A stretch of DNA of 64,000 nucleotides from Pseudomonas sp. MIACH (GTDB lineage Bacteria; Pseudomonadota; Gammaproteobacteria; Pseudomonadales; Pseudomonadaceae), in the NCBI RefSeq assembly GCF_001269925.1, contig NZ_LHVO01000063.1, positions 124,001-188,000 of the forward strand, given 5' to 3'. Shown piece after piece: positions 8,844 through 17,164 of the stretch. A program made the translations under genes and the position numbers. Position 1 is the first letter of the stretch. Every line of letters starts with the position of its first letter. The notes beneath the pieces are model-generated. The model saw only the letters and a list, made by a program, of their open reading frames with translations, did no database searches and had not been told where the DNA came from.

Positions 8844-10454
8844 TCAACGCTGCTTGTAGACACCCAGGTAACGGGTGGCCTCGGCATCGTCACCACTGAA
8901 ACCCTTGACGTCGGCAGCGCTGACCACGGTGTCGGTCATCTGCGAGATCATCAGGATCGGCCCCACCTGCTGGTCATAGAGCGTCTGCGCCTGGTGATAC
9001 AGGCTGACCCGCTGTGCCGAATCGCGCGTCACGCCCGCCTGGTCGATCAGGCTGTTGAGCTGCGGATTGAAGAATGAAGCGCGCCAGCCCTGGAAGTTCG
9101 GCAAGCCGGCGTCATCGCTGTTGTTGGGGTTGTAGGCGAAGGTGCGCAGGCTGAAATACGGATGCGGATAGCGCTCGGCGCCACGGGCCACGATGATCTC
9201 GAAATTGCGCGCGCGCATGGCGCCGTAGACCTGGTTGCCGGTGCCGGTGACGATGCTGGCCTTGATCCCGCCCTCAGCCAGGGTCGCCTGCAGGCGCGCG
9301 GCGATGTCGATGAACGGCGGCTCCGACAGCGTGCGAATGGTGGTGCTGAAACCGTTGGGGTAACCCGCCTCGGCGAGCAGCTTTTTCGCCTTGGCCACAT
9401 CCATGTGATAGCCCGGATCCGGCAAGCGCGCTTCCAGCCCCAACTGCATCGGCTGCTGATTGAGCTTGCCGTAATACGGCATCACCTGTTCATCCAGGCC
9501 CTTGTAGTCGATCAGGTTGCGCACGGCTTCACGCACCTGAGTCTTGGCAAACTCGGGTTGCTTCATGCTCATCGCCACGTAGTACATGGTGCCGCGCGGC
9601 AATGATTGCACCTGGATCTTGTCCGAACCGTCGATGGCACGAATGTCCGGCGCCGCCATGCCGTAGGCCAGGTCGAGGTCGCCGCGTTCGAGCATCAGGC
9701 GCAAGGATTGGGATTCGGTCATGTGCCGTACCACCACGCGCTTGAGCTTTGCCGCCCCGCCCCAGTAGCCGTCGAAACGGGTCAGCAGCAGCGAATCGTT
9801 GGCGCTCCATTTGGTCAGCACGAAGGGGCCACTGCCCGCCTCGTTCGTCACCAGCCAGCCGGCGCCGAGGTCGCCGTTTTTCTCATGCGCCAGGGCCGTC
9901 TTGCGGTCCACCACCACGGCGCTCGGCGAGATCGCCAGGGAGTCCACCAGCAGCAGAGGGTCCATGGTCTGCGGCAGGTCGATGACCAGGGTGTGGGCGT
10001 CCGTGGCGCGGATCAGCGATTGGATATTCTCGACGCTGTAGCCGTAGGCCTTCCAGGTGGTGGCCAGGCCGAAATTGAGCTTCATCACCCGGTACAGCGA
10101 CCACGCGACGTCCTCGGCAGTCAGCGGGTTGCCCGAATGGAATTTCACATCCTGGCGCAGATGAAAGGTCACCTGCTTGCCGTCTTCGCTGATGTCCCAG
10201 CGTTCGGCCAATTGCGGCAGGTGTTTTTCCGGGTTGCCCTGGTCGCGCTTGATCAGCGTGTCGTAGAGGTTGGCGTTGACGCCGGAGGCATCCAGGCCGG
10301 GCGCATTGGCCGGGTCGATGGAAAACAGGTTGACCATGCTCATGCCGACGATCAATTGATCGGCGGGGGTCTTGGCGCTGGCCGTTGTCATCGGCCCAAG
10401 GGCGAGTATCGCCGTCAACAGGCCAAGGTGCAGTGTTGAAAATACCGTCTTCAT
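8844..10454 (-). CDS. ABC transporter substrate-binding protein, family 5 (copy 1)
   Basis: Periplasmic receptor of the Dpp/Opp importer, 536 residues with a Sec signal peptide ending near ASA (about residue 27). The family-5 signature appears as FHLRQDVKFHSGNPLTAEDVAWSL in the N-terminal lobe. AAGGAA lies 8 bases before the ATG. It is a colinear paralogue of the protein at 11558-13168: both are 536 residues, share the mature start KTPADQLIVGMSM and keep long identical stretches. The copies flank the DppB-type permease gene, which points to an in-operon duplication. Two receptors for one channel may widen the substrate range, for example galacturonate versus its oligomers. This is inference. 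Confidence 0.87.
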   Translation of the reverse strand: MKTVFSTLHLGLLTAILALGPMTTASAKTPADQLIVGMSMVNLFSIDPANAPGLDASGVNANLYDTLIKRDQGNPEKHLPQLAERWDISEDGKQVTFHLRQDVKFHSGNPLTAEDVAWSLYRVMKLNFGLATTWKAYGYSVENIQSLIRATDAHTLVIDLPQTMDPLLLVDSLAISPSAVVVDRKTALAHEKNGDLGAGWLVTNEAGSGPFVLTKWSANDSLLLTRFDGYWGGAAKLKRVVVRHMTESQSLRLMLERGDLDLAYGMAAPDIRAIDGSDKIQVQSLPRGTMYYVAMSMKQPEFAKTQVREAVRNLIDYKGLDEQVMPYYGKLNQQPMQLGLEARLPDPGYHMDVAKAKKLLAEAGYPNGFSTTIRTLSEPPFIDIAARLQATLAEGGIKASIVTGTGNQVYGAMRARNFEIIVARGAERYPHPYFSLRTFAYNPNNSDDAGLPNFQGWRASFFNPQLNSLIDQAGVTRDSAQRVSLYHQAQTLYDQQVGPILMISQMTDTVVSAADVKGFSGDDAEATRYLGVYKQR

Positions 10455-10499
10455 GCAAAATTCCTTCTTTTTATAGTTTTATCGGTACGGCGCAGTGCG

Positions 10500-11537
10500 T
10501 TAACGGGTACGGGGGTCGAACACCTTGTACAAGGCGTCGCTGATCAGGTTGAGCGCGACGAAAATCAAGCCGATCACCAACACACAGCCCATCACCGCGT
10601 TCATGTCGCCGAGCATCAGGCTGCTGGTCAGGTACTGGCCGAACCCCGGCCAGGCAAACACGGTTTCGATCAGCACCGCGCCCTCCAGCAACGAGCCGTA
10701 GGCCAGCGCGACCACCGTCAGCAACTGCACGAGGATGTTGCGAAACGCATGCCCCCACACCACCTGGCGACGGGACAGACCCTTGACCCGCGCGGTGATG
10801 ATGTACTCCTGGGACAGCTGCTCGAGCATGAAGCTGCGGGTCATGCGGCTGATATACGCCACCGAGTTCAGGCCGAGGATCAGCGCCGGCAACACGATGT
10901 GGCGCAGGGCGCTGGCGAAGGCATCCCAGTCACGTGCCAGGGTCGAGTCGATCAGCAGCAGGCCGGTGACCTCGGGCACCATGCCGTCGTAGGCCAGGTC
11001 GATGCGCCCCGCTCCACCGGCCCAGCCGAGCCAGGCGTAGAACACCAGCAGCCCCATCATGCCCAGCCAGAAAATCGGCGTGGAGTAGCCGAACAAGGTG
11101 ATCACCCGCGCCACGTGATCGCCGAGGCGCCCTTGGTTGCTGGCGGCACAGACGCCCAGCGGCAAACCGATCAGCACGCCGAACAGGATCGCCAGGGTGG
11201 CCAGTTCGATGGTCGCGGGGAATACCCGCAGGATATCGTCGAGTACCGGGTGGCCGGTCAACAGCGCATTGCCGAAGTCACCGTGGAGCAGGTCGTTGAG
11301 GTAAAGACCGAATTGGGTCCAGATCGGCTTGTCCAGGCCCATCGACCGATACACCTGATCGTAGGTGGAACTGTCGGCATCCGGCCCGACTACCGCCAGC
11401 ACGGGGTCGAGCGGCATGACCCGGCCGATGATGAACGTCAGGGCCAGCAGGCCGAGCAAGGTCACCAGCACCGTACCGGCACGCCGGGCTGTGTTGGACG
11501 CGCGAGCGCCCATGACAGAGGCAGTCATAACAAACAT
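10500..11537 (-). CDS. ABC transporter permease, DppB/OppB type
   Basis: First membrane subunit, 345 residues. A first membrane span lies at about 20-45. The DppB-like segment LGLDKPIWTQFGLYLNDLLHGDFGNALLTG-type region (about 90-120) is followed by five further spans and the coupling loop with YIITARVKGLSRRQVVWGHA, ending in VFDPRTR. CAGGAG lies 6 bases upstream of the ATG at 11537. Its own gene is 20 bases downstream of the second receptor gene and 45 bases upstream of the first, so the order is receptor, permease, receptor, permease, ATPase, ATPase. Confidence 0.88.
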   Translation of the reverse strand: MFVMTASVMGARASNTARRAGTVLVTLLGLLALTFIIGRVMPLDPVLAVVGPDADSSTYDQVYRSMGLDKPIWTQFGLYLNDLLHGDFGNALLTGHPVLDDILRVFPATIELATLAILFGVLIGLPLGVCAASNQGRLGDHVARVITLFGYSTPIFWLGMMGLLVFYAWLGWAGGAGRIDLAYDGMVPEVTGLLLIDSTLARDWDAFASALRHIVLPALILGLNSVAYISRMTRSFMLEQLSQEYIITARVKGLSRRQVVWGHAFRNILVQLLTVVALAYGSLLEGAVLIETVFAWPGFGQYLTSSLMLGDMNAVMGCVLVIGLIFVALNLISDALYKVFDPRTR

Positions 11538-11557
11538 AGTGAGCTCCTGATAATCGG

Positions 11558-13168
11558 TCAGCGCTTCTTGTAGACGTCTTTGTAGCGCGTGGTCGCAGCG
11601 GTATGGCCCTGGAAGTCGGCCACGTCGTCGTACACCACCACGGTGTCGGTCATTTGCGAGACCGGCAAAATGGCCCCGACCTGCCGGTCGACCTGCTCCT
11701 GGATGTCACGGTATTGGGCCAGTTGCTTGCCTGTGTCAGGCTCGACTTCGGCGCGCTCGATCAGCTGGTTCAGCTCAGGGCTGTAGAAGGACGTGCGCCA
11801 GCCCTGGAAGTTGGTGAGCTTGGCTTCATCGCGGTTATCCGGGTTGTACACCAGCGTACGCAGGCTGGAGTGCGGATGACGTTCCGCGCCGCCACCGCCG
11901 CGGCCGACGATGATGTCGAAGTTGCGCTCACGCATCGCGCCGTAGATCTGGTTGCCCGTGCCGGTGATGATGCTGGCGTCGATACCGGCCTGGGCCAGGG
12001 TCGACTGCAGGTTGGAGGCAATGTTGATAAACGGCGGTTCGGCGAGCACGCGAATGGTGGTCTTGAAACCGTTCGGGTAACCGGCCTCGGCCAGCCAGGC
12101 CTTGGCCTGCTCGACGTTGAGCGTGTAACCCGGATCCGGCAGGCGTGCGGCCAGGCCCAGCGGCAGCGGCCGTTGGTTGATCACGCCGTAATGAGGCATG
12201 ACGGTCTGGTTGATGCCCTGGTAATCGATCAGCGCACGCACGGCCTTGCGCACACGCGCATCGGCAAACATCGGTTGCTTCACACTCAGGGCGACGTAGT
12301 ACAGGGTGCCGCGCTGCAAGGTCTGGGTGCGGACCTTATCGCTTTTCTGCAGGGCTTCGATGTCCGGCGCAGACATGCCTTTGGCGATGTCCAGGTCGCC
12401 GCGCTCGATCATCAGGCGCAACGACTGCGACTCGGTCATGTTGCGCATGACGATGCGCTTGAGCTTGGCCGGGCCGCCCCAGTACCCGTCGAAACGGGTC
12501 ATCAGGATCACGTCGTTGGCGCGCCAGTCATTGAGCACAAACGCACCGCTGCCGGCGGCGTGAGTCACCAGCCAGGCGGCGCCCATGTCGTTGTTTTTCT
12601 GGTGTTCGAGGACTTTTTTGCGATCAAGGACAAACGCACTCGGCGAGGTCGCCAGGGTGTTGAGCACCAGCAGCGGGTCGGTCGGACGCGGCAGCTCGAT
12701 CACGAAGGTCGCGGCATCCGTGGCACGCATGTAGCGCTCGACGTTCTCAGCCGTAAAGCCGTAGGCCTTCCAGGTGGAAGCCAGCGCCAGGTTGAGCTTG
12801 AGCACGCGCTGCAACGACCAGGCAACGTCTTCGGCACTCAGGTCATTGCCGGACTGGAATTTCACGCCGGTGCGCAGGTTGAAGGTCAGGGTCTTGCGGT
12901 CATCGCTGACCTGCCAGCGCTCGGCCAGCGCCGGCACCAGGCGATCCGGCTGGGCAACGTCCTGCACCAGCAACATGTCATAGAGATTGGCGTTGATCTC
13001 CGACACGTCAAGGCCGGTGGCCGCCGCCGGATCGAGGGACAGCAGGTTGATCATGCTCATGCCGACGATCAACTGATCAGCCGGCGTCTTGGCAAAGCTT
13101 GCAGGTACGGCGGTAACGGCCAGGGCGGCGACGAATACCCGCGCCCACAGCGAAGGGAAAATGTTCAT
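11558..13168 (-). CDS. ABC transporter substrate-binding protein, family 5 (copy 2)
   Basis: Second periplasmic receptor, 536 residues, with a signal peptide to about residue 26 (SFA). Family-5 features match copy 1: FNLRTGVKFQSGNDLSAEDVAWSL and the conserved RFDGYWGGPAKLKR. A local difference is a three-Gly stretch (GRGGGGAERHPH) where copy 1 has GAERYPHPY, in the C-terminal lobe near the cleft, so the ligand pocket may have shifted. It follows the enolase-family gene by 72 bases and begins the transporter part of the operon. Affinity for sugar acids is inferred; family-5 receptors bind peptides, nickel, opines or oligosaccharides. Confidence 0.87.
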   Translation of the reverse strand: MNIFPSLWARVFVAALAVTAVPASFAKTPADQLIVGMSMINLLSLDPAAATGLDVSEINANLYDMLLVQDVAQPDRLVPALAERWQVSDDRKTLTFNLRTGVKFQSGNDLSAEDVAWSLQRVLKLNLALASTWKAYGFTAENVERYMRATDAATFVIELPRPTDPLLVLNTLATSPSAFVLDRKKVLEHQKNNDMGAAWLVTHAAGSGAFVLNDWRANDVILMTRFDGYWGGPAKLKRIVMRNMTESQSLRLMIERGDLDIAKGMSAPDIEALQKSDKVRTQTLQRGTLYYVALSVKQPMFADARVRKAVRALIDYQGINQTVMPHYGVINQRPLPLGLAARLPDPGYTLNVEQAKAWLAEAGYPNGFKTTIRVLAEPPFINIASNLQSTLAQAGIDASIITGTGNQIYGAMRERNFDIIVGRGGGGAERHPHSSLRTLVYNPDNRDEAKLTNFQGWRTSFYSPELNQLIERAEVEPDTGKQLAQYRDIQEQVDRQVGAILPVSQMTDTVVVYDDVADFQGHTAATTRYKDVYKKR

Positions 13169-13240
13169 AACAAGAGTGCCTTTTTTATATTTATAGGGCT
13201 CTTGATCAGCCCGACTTATGCCGGACTGACCCTGTACACG

Positions 13241-14395
13241 TCAGAAGCTTTTAAGCGTATTGGTTTCGATGAAGTTGAAATCGATGTCTTCACCCAGGCC
13301 CGGCAAGTCGGACAGGTGCACAAAACCGTCGCTGTCCATCGGGTCTACCAGACGCTTGAGGTAGGCCGGTACTTCGTCGTAATCCAGGTACGGGTGCAAC
13401 AGGCCACGTTCATACCAGGTGCAGTTCTTGATCGCGCCGACGACAGCCAGGTTCGCCGCGCCATTGCCATGAATCTCGCAATCCATGCCGAAGGATTCAG
13501 CCAGGTGCGCAACCTTCAGGCACGGTGCAATCCCGCCAACCCCCGCCACACCGGCGCGCAAGATATCGCACACATCGTGCTTGACCCAACTGGCACGGGC
13601 GAGGTGTTTGCCGGACAGGGTTTCCGGGCCCAGCACCGGAATGTCCAACTGCCCCGCCAGCCAGGCATAGGACTCGGCGGACTCTTCCATCATCGGTTCT
13701 TCGAACCAGGCGAAGTCGAGCTTCTCCAGCTCACGCCCGATGTACAGCGCTTCGGTGCGGCTGTACCAGTGATAACCATCGAGCATCAGGGCGATGTCCG
13801 GGCCGACCGCTTCACGTACCGCCGCACAAGCCTGCACGTCGATACGCGGGCTCGGGGCAAAGGACACCGGCGGCATCCAGGTGTGCAGCTTGATGGCCTT
13901 GTAGCCGCGCTGCACCAGGGTCTCGGCAAAACGCCCGTAGTCTTCAGGAGTCGCCAGGCCACCGGGCAGTTCGTCGCCACACATGGTGGAGCCGTAGGCC
14001 GGCACCTTGTCGCGGAAACCACCAATCAACTTGTGCACCGGCACACCCAGTTTGCGCCCGGCCCAATCCCACAGGGCCTGCTCGACCAGCGCCAAGGCGC
14101 GGTCGGTCAACTGGCTGGCACTGCCACGCTGCCAATGCGCGAGGTCGTGCCAGATTTTTTCGCGATCGAAGGCGTTCTGCCCCACCAGCACTTTGCGCAC
14201 GAAACCATCGAGCACATACGGGCGGATCAGTTCGGGGGCGCCGAAGGCATAACCCTCGTGGCCGTCTTCGGTCTGGATGCGCAGCAAAGCCATCTGCGCC
14301 TGGGTGACATCACCCGGGTGCGCATGGCCGGCGCTGTCCACTGCGCGGCGGGTCGGGTAGGAAAACACCTGAACGTTGACTGCTGTGATTCTCAT
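13241..14395 (-). CDS. Enolase-superfamily enzyme, probable galactarolactone cycloisomerase or galactarate dehydratase
   Basis: Mandelate-racemase-subgroup enzyme, 384 residues, expected to turn the galactarate or galactarolactone made by uronate dehydrogenase into 5-keto-4-deoxyglucarate for KdgD. The N-terminal capping domain covers about 1-125 and a TIM barrel follows. Metal ligands appear as D206 (MLDGYH), E232 (WFEEP) and E258 (GPETL). The catalytic Asp-His dyad is D277 (CDILRAG) and H309 (EIHGNG). On the other face the usual KxK is K169-L-H171, so the second Lys is His. The KLHTWMPP segment and long C-terminal acidic tail differ from the Agrobacterium cycloisomerase as I recall it, so the exact reaction is open. 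First gene of the transporter operon; an operator lies 64 bases upstream. Confidence 0.78.
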   Translation of the reverse strand: MRITAVNVQVFSYPTRRAVDSAGHAHPGDVTQAQMALLRIQTEDGHEGYAFGAPELIRPYVLDGFVRKVLVGQNAFDREKIWHDLAHWQRGSASQLTDRALALVEQALWDWAGRKLGVPVHKLIGGFRDKVPAYGSTMCGDELPGGLATPEDYGRFAETLVQRGYKAIKLHTWMPPVSFAPSPRIDVQACAAVREAVGPDIALMLDGYHWYSRTEALYIGRELEKLDFAWFEEPMMEESAESYAWLAGQLDIPVLGPETLSGKHLARASWVKHDVCDILRAGVAGVGGIAPCLKVAHLAESFGMDCEIHGNGAANLAVVGAIKNCTWYERGLLHPYLDYDEVPAYLKRLVDPMDSDGFVHLSDLPGLGEDIDFNFIETNTLKSF

Positions 14396-14458
14396 GGACG
14401 TCGTAAGCCTTCTTATTGGATTTGTGACGGGAGTGTCGTCTGTTGCGACCGATCATAG

Positions 14459-14471
14459 GTCATCGTACAAC
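14459..14471. promoter_or_regulatory. Operator of the galacturonate GntR regulator (ABC operon promoter)
   Basis: GTCAT-CGT-ACAAC, identical in all 13 bases to the site at 6091-6103, 64 bases before the first gene of the minus-strand operon. Exact reuse of the sequence before two separate transcription units is the best evidence that it is an operator. Confidence 0.68.
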
Positions 14472-14646
14472 ACTTGAAAAGACCCAATAACCTGCCCCTC
14501 AGCTGCATACATTTTCAGTAAATCCCGACAAAACCCTTATTTTTAAAGACAACCAAGGAATAACTTGGATTGCTTTAAAGCCCTATTCACTTGGCATATA
14601 TATTTCAAGATGTTTCAAAACAGCCGATAACCCATAGACGAGTCGT

Positions 14647-14659
14647 CTTGTCGTACGAT
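14647..14659. promoter_or_regulatory. Operator of the galacturonate GntR regulator (kdgM-udh promoter)
   Basis: CTTGT-CGT-ACGAT, on the other strand ATCGT-ACG-ACAAG, lies 96 bases before kdgM. The inner TCGTACGA is a perfect palindrome. It matches the half-site pattern of the other four sites less exactly. Confidence 0.55.
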
Positions 14660-14730
14660 AACGTATATCGGCACATTAGATGAGAGCCATACGCAACAAC
14701 TCACTGCCGTAGCAACCGTCAAACGACCCT

Positions 14731-14750
14731 AACAAAAACAAAAAAGAAGA
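14731..14750 (+). promoter_or_regulatory. A-rich leader resembling a Crc/Hfq target overlapping the kdgM ribosome site
   Basis: AACAAAAACAAAAAAGAAGA directly precedes the kdgM start and includes its AAGAAG ribosome site. Repeated AAnAAnAA-type motifs at this place are the known Hfq/Crc recognition feature for carbon catabolite repression in Pseudomonas. Function here is inferred. Confidence 0.45.
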
Positions 14751-14754
14751 CCGT

Positions 14755-15480
14755 ATGAACACCACCCTACGCACGCTCGTTACTGCCCTGACCCTCGGCC
14801 TGCCGCTGTATGTCAGCGCTGACTCTGCCAGCATCAACTACCGTCACCAGTTCACCGAGGAGGACAGCGCCCACGCTGACCGAATCAAGCTCAACTACCG
14901 ACTGGACAGTGGCCTGGGATTTGAAGCGGAAATGAAATACCGCACCGCCGGAGACCGTGAAGACGTCGCCTACGACAACATGGTCAACAACGGGCACGAG
15001 TTCACCGTGAGCTACAACTACAAACTCAGCGCGCAATCGACGTTGACCCCGGCGTTCCAGATGGACAGCTCGAAAGACTCGACCACCTACAAGTTCGGCC
15101 TCAAGTACAACTACAAGATCAACGACGCCTTCTACGCCGCCACGCGCTATCGCCTGGATGCCAAGAAGCTGGACCGCGATCAGGTCAACGAGGACTTGCC
15201 CGACCACATCAAGGATGACCAGACCACCCATCGTTTCGAGGGCTGGCTCGGCTACACGCCGGCCAGTAAGTGGGCGTATGAATATCAGTTCATCTACTTC
15301 AAGACTGACTACATCCGCTACGACAACAAGAAGAGCGATTACGAACAGAACCTGATCGTCAAATACAAGCTCAACAAGGAATGGGCCCCGTTCATGGAGA
15401 TTGGTGATGTGAAGGTCAACTCCACGTCCGAAGACCGCCAGGCGCGGTGGCGCCTGGGCATCCAGTACAACTTCATGTAA
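14755..15480 (+). CDS. kdgM: KdgM-family oligogalacturonate-specific outer-membrane porin
   Basis: Small outer-membrane channel, 241 residues, for entry of acidic pectin oligomers. The signal peptide runs to about residue 22 (YVSA). The mature protein is a run of amphipathic beta strands rich in Tyr and Lys (for example FGLKYNYKINDAFYAATRYRLD) and ends in RLGIQYNFM, close to the C-terminal aromatic pattern of beta-barrels. Length and strand pattern fit the monomeric 12-strand KdgM/NanC family. AAGAAG lies 5 bases before the ATG. It is followed by udh on the same strand after a strong hairpin. Position beside polygalacturonase, importer and uronate enzymes supports the role. Confidence 0.85.
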   Translation: MNTTLRTLVTALTLGLPLYVSADSASINYRHQFTEEDSAHADRIKLNYRLDSGLGFEAEMKYRTAGDREDVAYDNMVNNGHEFTVSYNYKLSAQSTLTPAFQMDSSKDSTTYKFGLKYNYKINDAFYAATRYRLDAKKLDRDQVNEDLPDHIKDDQTTHRFEGWLGYTPASKWAYEYQFIYFKTDYIRYDNKKSDYEQNLIVKYKLNKEWAPFMEIGDVKVNSTSEDRQARWRLGIQYNFM

Positions 15481-15491
15481 AGCCCCCACGA

Positions 15492-15526
15492 CTTGCCTGG
15501 CGAGCGCGCATCGCTCGACAGGCAAG
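15492..15526 (+). terminator. Strong intergenic hairpin between kdgM and udh
   Basis: Arms CTTGCCTG and CAGGCAAG (15492-15499, 15519-15526) continue inward through a single G-A mismatch into CGAGCG and CGCTCG, with loop CGCAT. There is no T tract, so it is more likely an mRNA-stabilising or attenuating structure that raises kdgM over udh than a full terminator. Confidence 0.6.
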
Positions 15527-15561
15527 CCACCTGCATTCAGCGTTCAATGGAAGACCTGACC

Positions 15562-16395
15562 ATGACCACACAACCCAAACCCTTCACGCGCATCCTGCTC
15601 ACCGGCGCCGCCGGCGGCCTGGGGCAAATCCTGCGGAACACCTTGCACGCCCATGCCGACATCGTCCGCGCCTCGGACATCAGCCCCATGACGCCCAGCC
15701 GGGGTGAGCACGACGAAGTGATCACCTGCAACCTGGCCGACAAGGCTGCCGTGGCGGCGCTGGTCAACGGCGTCGACGCTATCGTTCATCTGGGCGGGAT
15801 TTCGGTGGAGCGGCCGTTCGAGGAGATTCTCGATGCCAATATTCGCGGCACGTTCCACATTTATGAGGCGGCGCGACAACAGGGGGTCAAGCGGATTGTG
15901 TTTGCCAGTTCCAACCACGTCACCGGTTTCTATCCCCAGGACGTTGAACTGGACGTGCACTCACCGCGCCGTCCGGATGGCTACTACGCCCTTTCCAAGG
16001 CCTACGGCGAAGACCTGGCGGCGTTCTACTTTCACCGCTATGGGATTGAAACCGTGAGCCTGCGCATTGGCTCGTCGTTCCCCGAGCCGCGCAACCGGCG
16101 GATGCTTTCGACCTGGCTGAGCTACACCGACCTGGACCATCTGGTGGCGCGCGCCCTGCTGACCAAGGAGGTTGGGCACAGTGTGGTGTATGGCGTCTCG
16201 GACAATCGCGATCGCTGGTGGAGCACTCGGCACACGGAGCACCTGGGCTTTGCACCCAAGGACAGCTCGGAACAGTTTCGCGCCAAGGTCGAGCAGCAAC
16301 CGCCGGCGGCGGCTGATGAACCGGGCAGCGGGCTTCAGGGCGGCGCGTTCACTGCGGCCGGGCCGTTCGACAACTCGGCGGCGGCGGCTTCATAG
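15562..16395 (+). CDS. udh: Uronate dehydrogenase
   Basis: NAD-dependent dehydrogenase that oxidises D-galacturonate or D-glucuronate to the aldarolactone, first step of the oxidative uronate route; 277 residues. The short-chain/epimerase fold shows GAAGGLG at 15-21 for NAD, the catalytic pair Y142-xxx-K146 (YALSK) and the SSNH segment at 116-119. The sequence closely follows the characterised P. syringae enzyme as I remember it, including SFPEPRNRRMLSTWLS. The start at 15562 is preceded by GGAAG 8 bases upstream; an ATG at 15547 lacks a site. Its 3' end overlaps the convergent GntR gene by 61 bases. Co-transcribed with kdgM. Confidence 0.93.
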   Translation: MTTQPKPFTRILLTGAAGGLGQILRNTLHAHADIVRASDISPMTPSRGEHDEVITCNLADKAAVAALVNGVDAIVHLGGISVERPFEEILDANIRGTFHIYEAARQQGVKRIVFASSNHVTGFYPQDVELDVHSPRRPDGYYALSKAYGEDLAAFYFHRYGIETVSLRIGSSFPEPRNRRMLSTWLSYTDLDHLVARALLTKEVGHSVVYGVSDNRDRWWSTRHTEHLGFAPKDSSEQFRAKVEQQPPAAADEPGSGLQGGAFTAAGPFDNSAAAAS

Positions 16396-17114
16396 GCCCG
16401 GCGCATACGCTCGCGACTGTTGGACAGATGCAGGCGCATCGCCGCCCGAGCCGCATCGGCGTCACGGCGCAGGATGGCTTTGTAGATGTCCTCATGCTCA
16501 CGACTCAGGCGCTCCAGGAAGGGCTCCTTGTTGTCGTTGGCCAAGCGTTTTGAGTGCAGGCGTGTACGCGGCAGGATGTTGACCCCCAGGTGCAACATGA
16601 TGTCGGTGAAGTAGCGATTGCCGGTGGCCAACGCGATCTGCTGGTGAAACTGAAAGTCTGCCGACACCGCGTAGTCGGCACTCACCGCCCGCGAGTTCAG
16701 CGCATCCAGCGAGTCGCGCATCACCTGCAATTGCTGGTCGGTCCGCCCCACGCACGCCAGGCCGGCGGCCTCTACCTCCAGACTGATGCGCAACTCCAGC
16801 ACGGCCAGCACATCCTGCAGGGTCACGATGGTGTCCGGGTCGATCCGAAACCCACTGGGACTGGGAATATCCTTCACGAACGTACCGACGCCGTGGCGGG
16901 TTTCCACCAGGCCCGACGCCTGCAGACGCGAAATGGCCTCACGCACCACCGTGCGGCTCACACCATGCTCGGCCATGACTTCGGATTCGGTGGGCAACTT
17001 GGTGGCACGCGGCAGCTCACCGGTACAGATGCGCCGGGAAAGCTCGGTGACCAGTTCTTCGGCCAGGCTGCGATGCCGGCGGCGAACGGTAGGCTGGACG
17101 TTCGGGTTGTCCAT
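16335..17114 (-). CDS. GntR-family (FadR subfamily) regulator of the galacturonate locus
   Basis: DNA-binding repressor of 259 residues. A winged helix-turn-helix occupies about 20-90 (LPTESEVMAEHGVSRTVVREAISRLQASGLVETRHGVGTFV) and an all-helical FCD effector domain follows, with metal-ligand-type residues in FQFHQQIALATGN and HEDIYKAI. The ligand is probably an aldarate or keto-deoxy acid. Start is ATG 17114; a TTG three bases earlier is less likely. A perfect 15-base palindrome lies 50 bases upstream, and the same family of sites occurs before kdgD, the ABC operon and kdgM, so autoregulation and local control are inferred. The gene is convergent with udh and their ends overlap. Confidence 0.86.
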   Translation of the reverse strand: MDNPNVQPTVRRRHRSLAEELVTELSRRICTGELPRATKLPTESEVMAEHGVSRTVVREAISRLQASGLVETRHGVGTFVKDIPSPSGFRIDPDTIVTLQDVLAVLELRISLEVEAAGLACVGRTDQQLQVMRDSLDALNSRAVSADYAVSADFQFHQQIALATGNRYFTDIMLHLGVNILPRTRLHSKRLANDNKEPFLERLSREHEDIYKAILRRDADAARAAMRLHLSNSRERMRRAYEAAAAELSNGPAAVNAPP

Positions 17115-17164
17115 CAAGAACGGGTATCTCGGTTAGCGAAGGAACCCGCATCATAGCGCATTCG

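Larger units (their letters stand above)
14396..14754. other. Divergent regulatory region between the enolase-family gene and kdgM
   Basis: 359 bases without a gene. The region is clearly more AT-rich than its surroundings. It contains two operator-like palindromes (14459-14471 and 14647-14659), one near each divergent gene, and an A-rich leader before kdgM. No further open frame with a ribosome site or RNA gene is evident. Confidence 0.75.

Noticed and set aside
11603..14458. Very long open frame (951 codons) on the plus strand
   Set aside because: It runs antisense to the second receptor and the enolase-family gene. Its product is His/Arg/Gln-rich with no family features, a usual effect of GC-rich codons read backwards.
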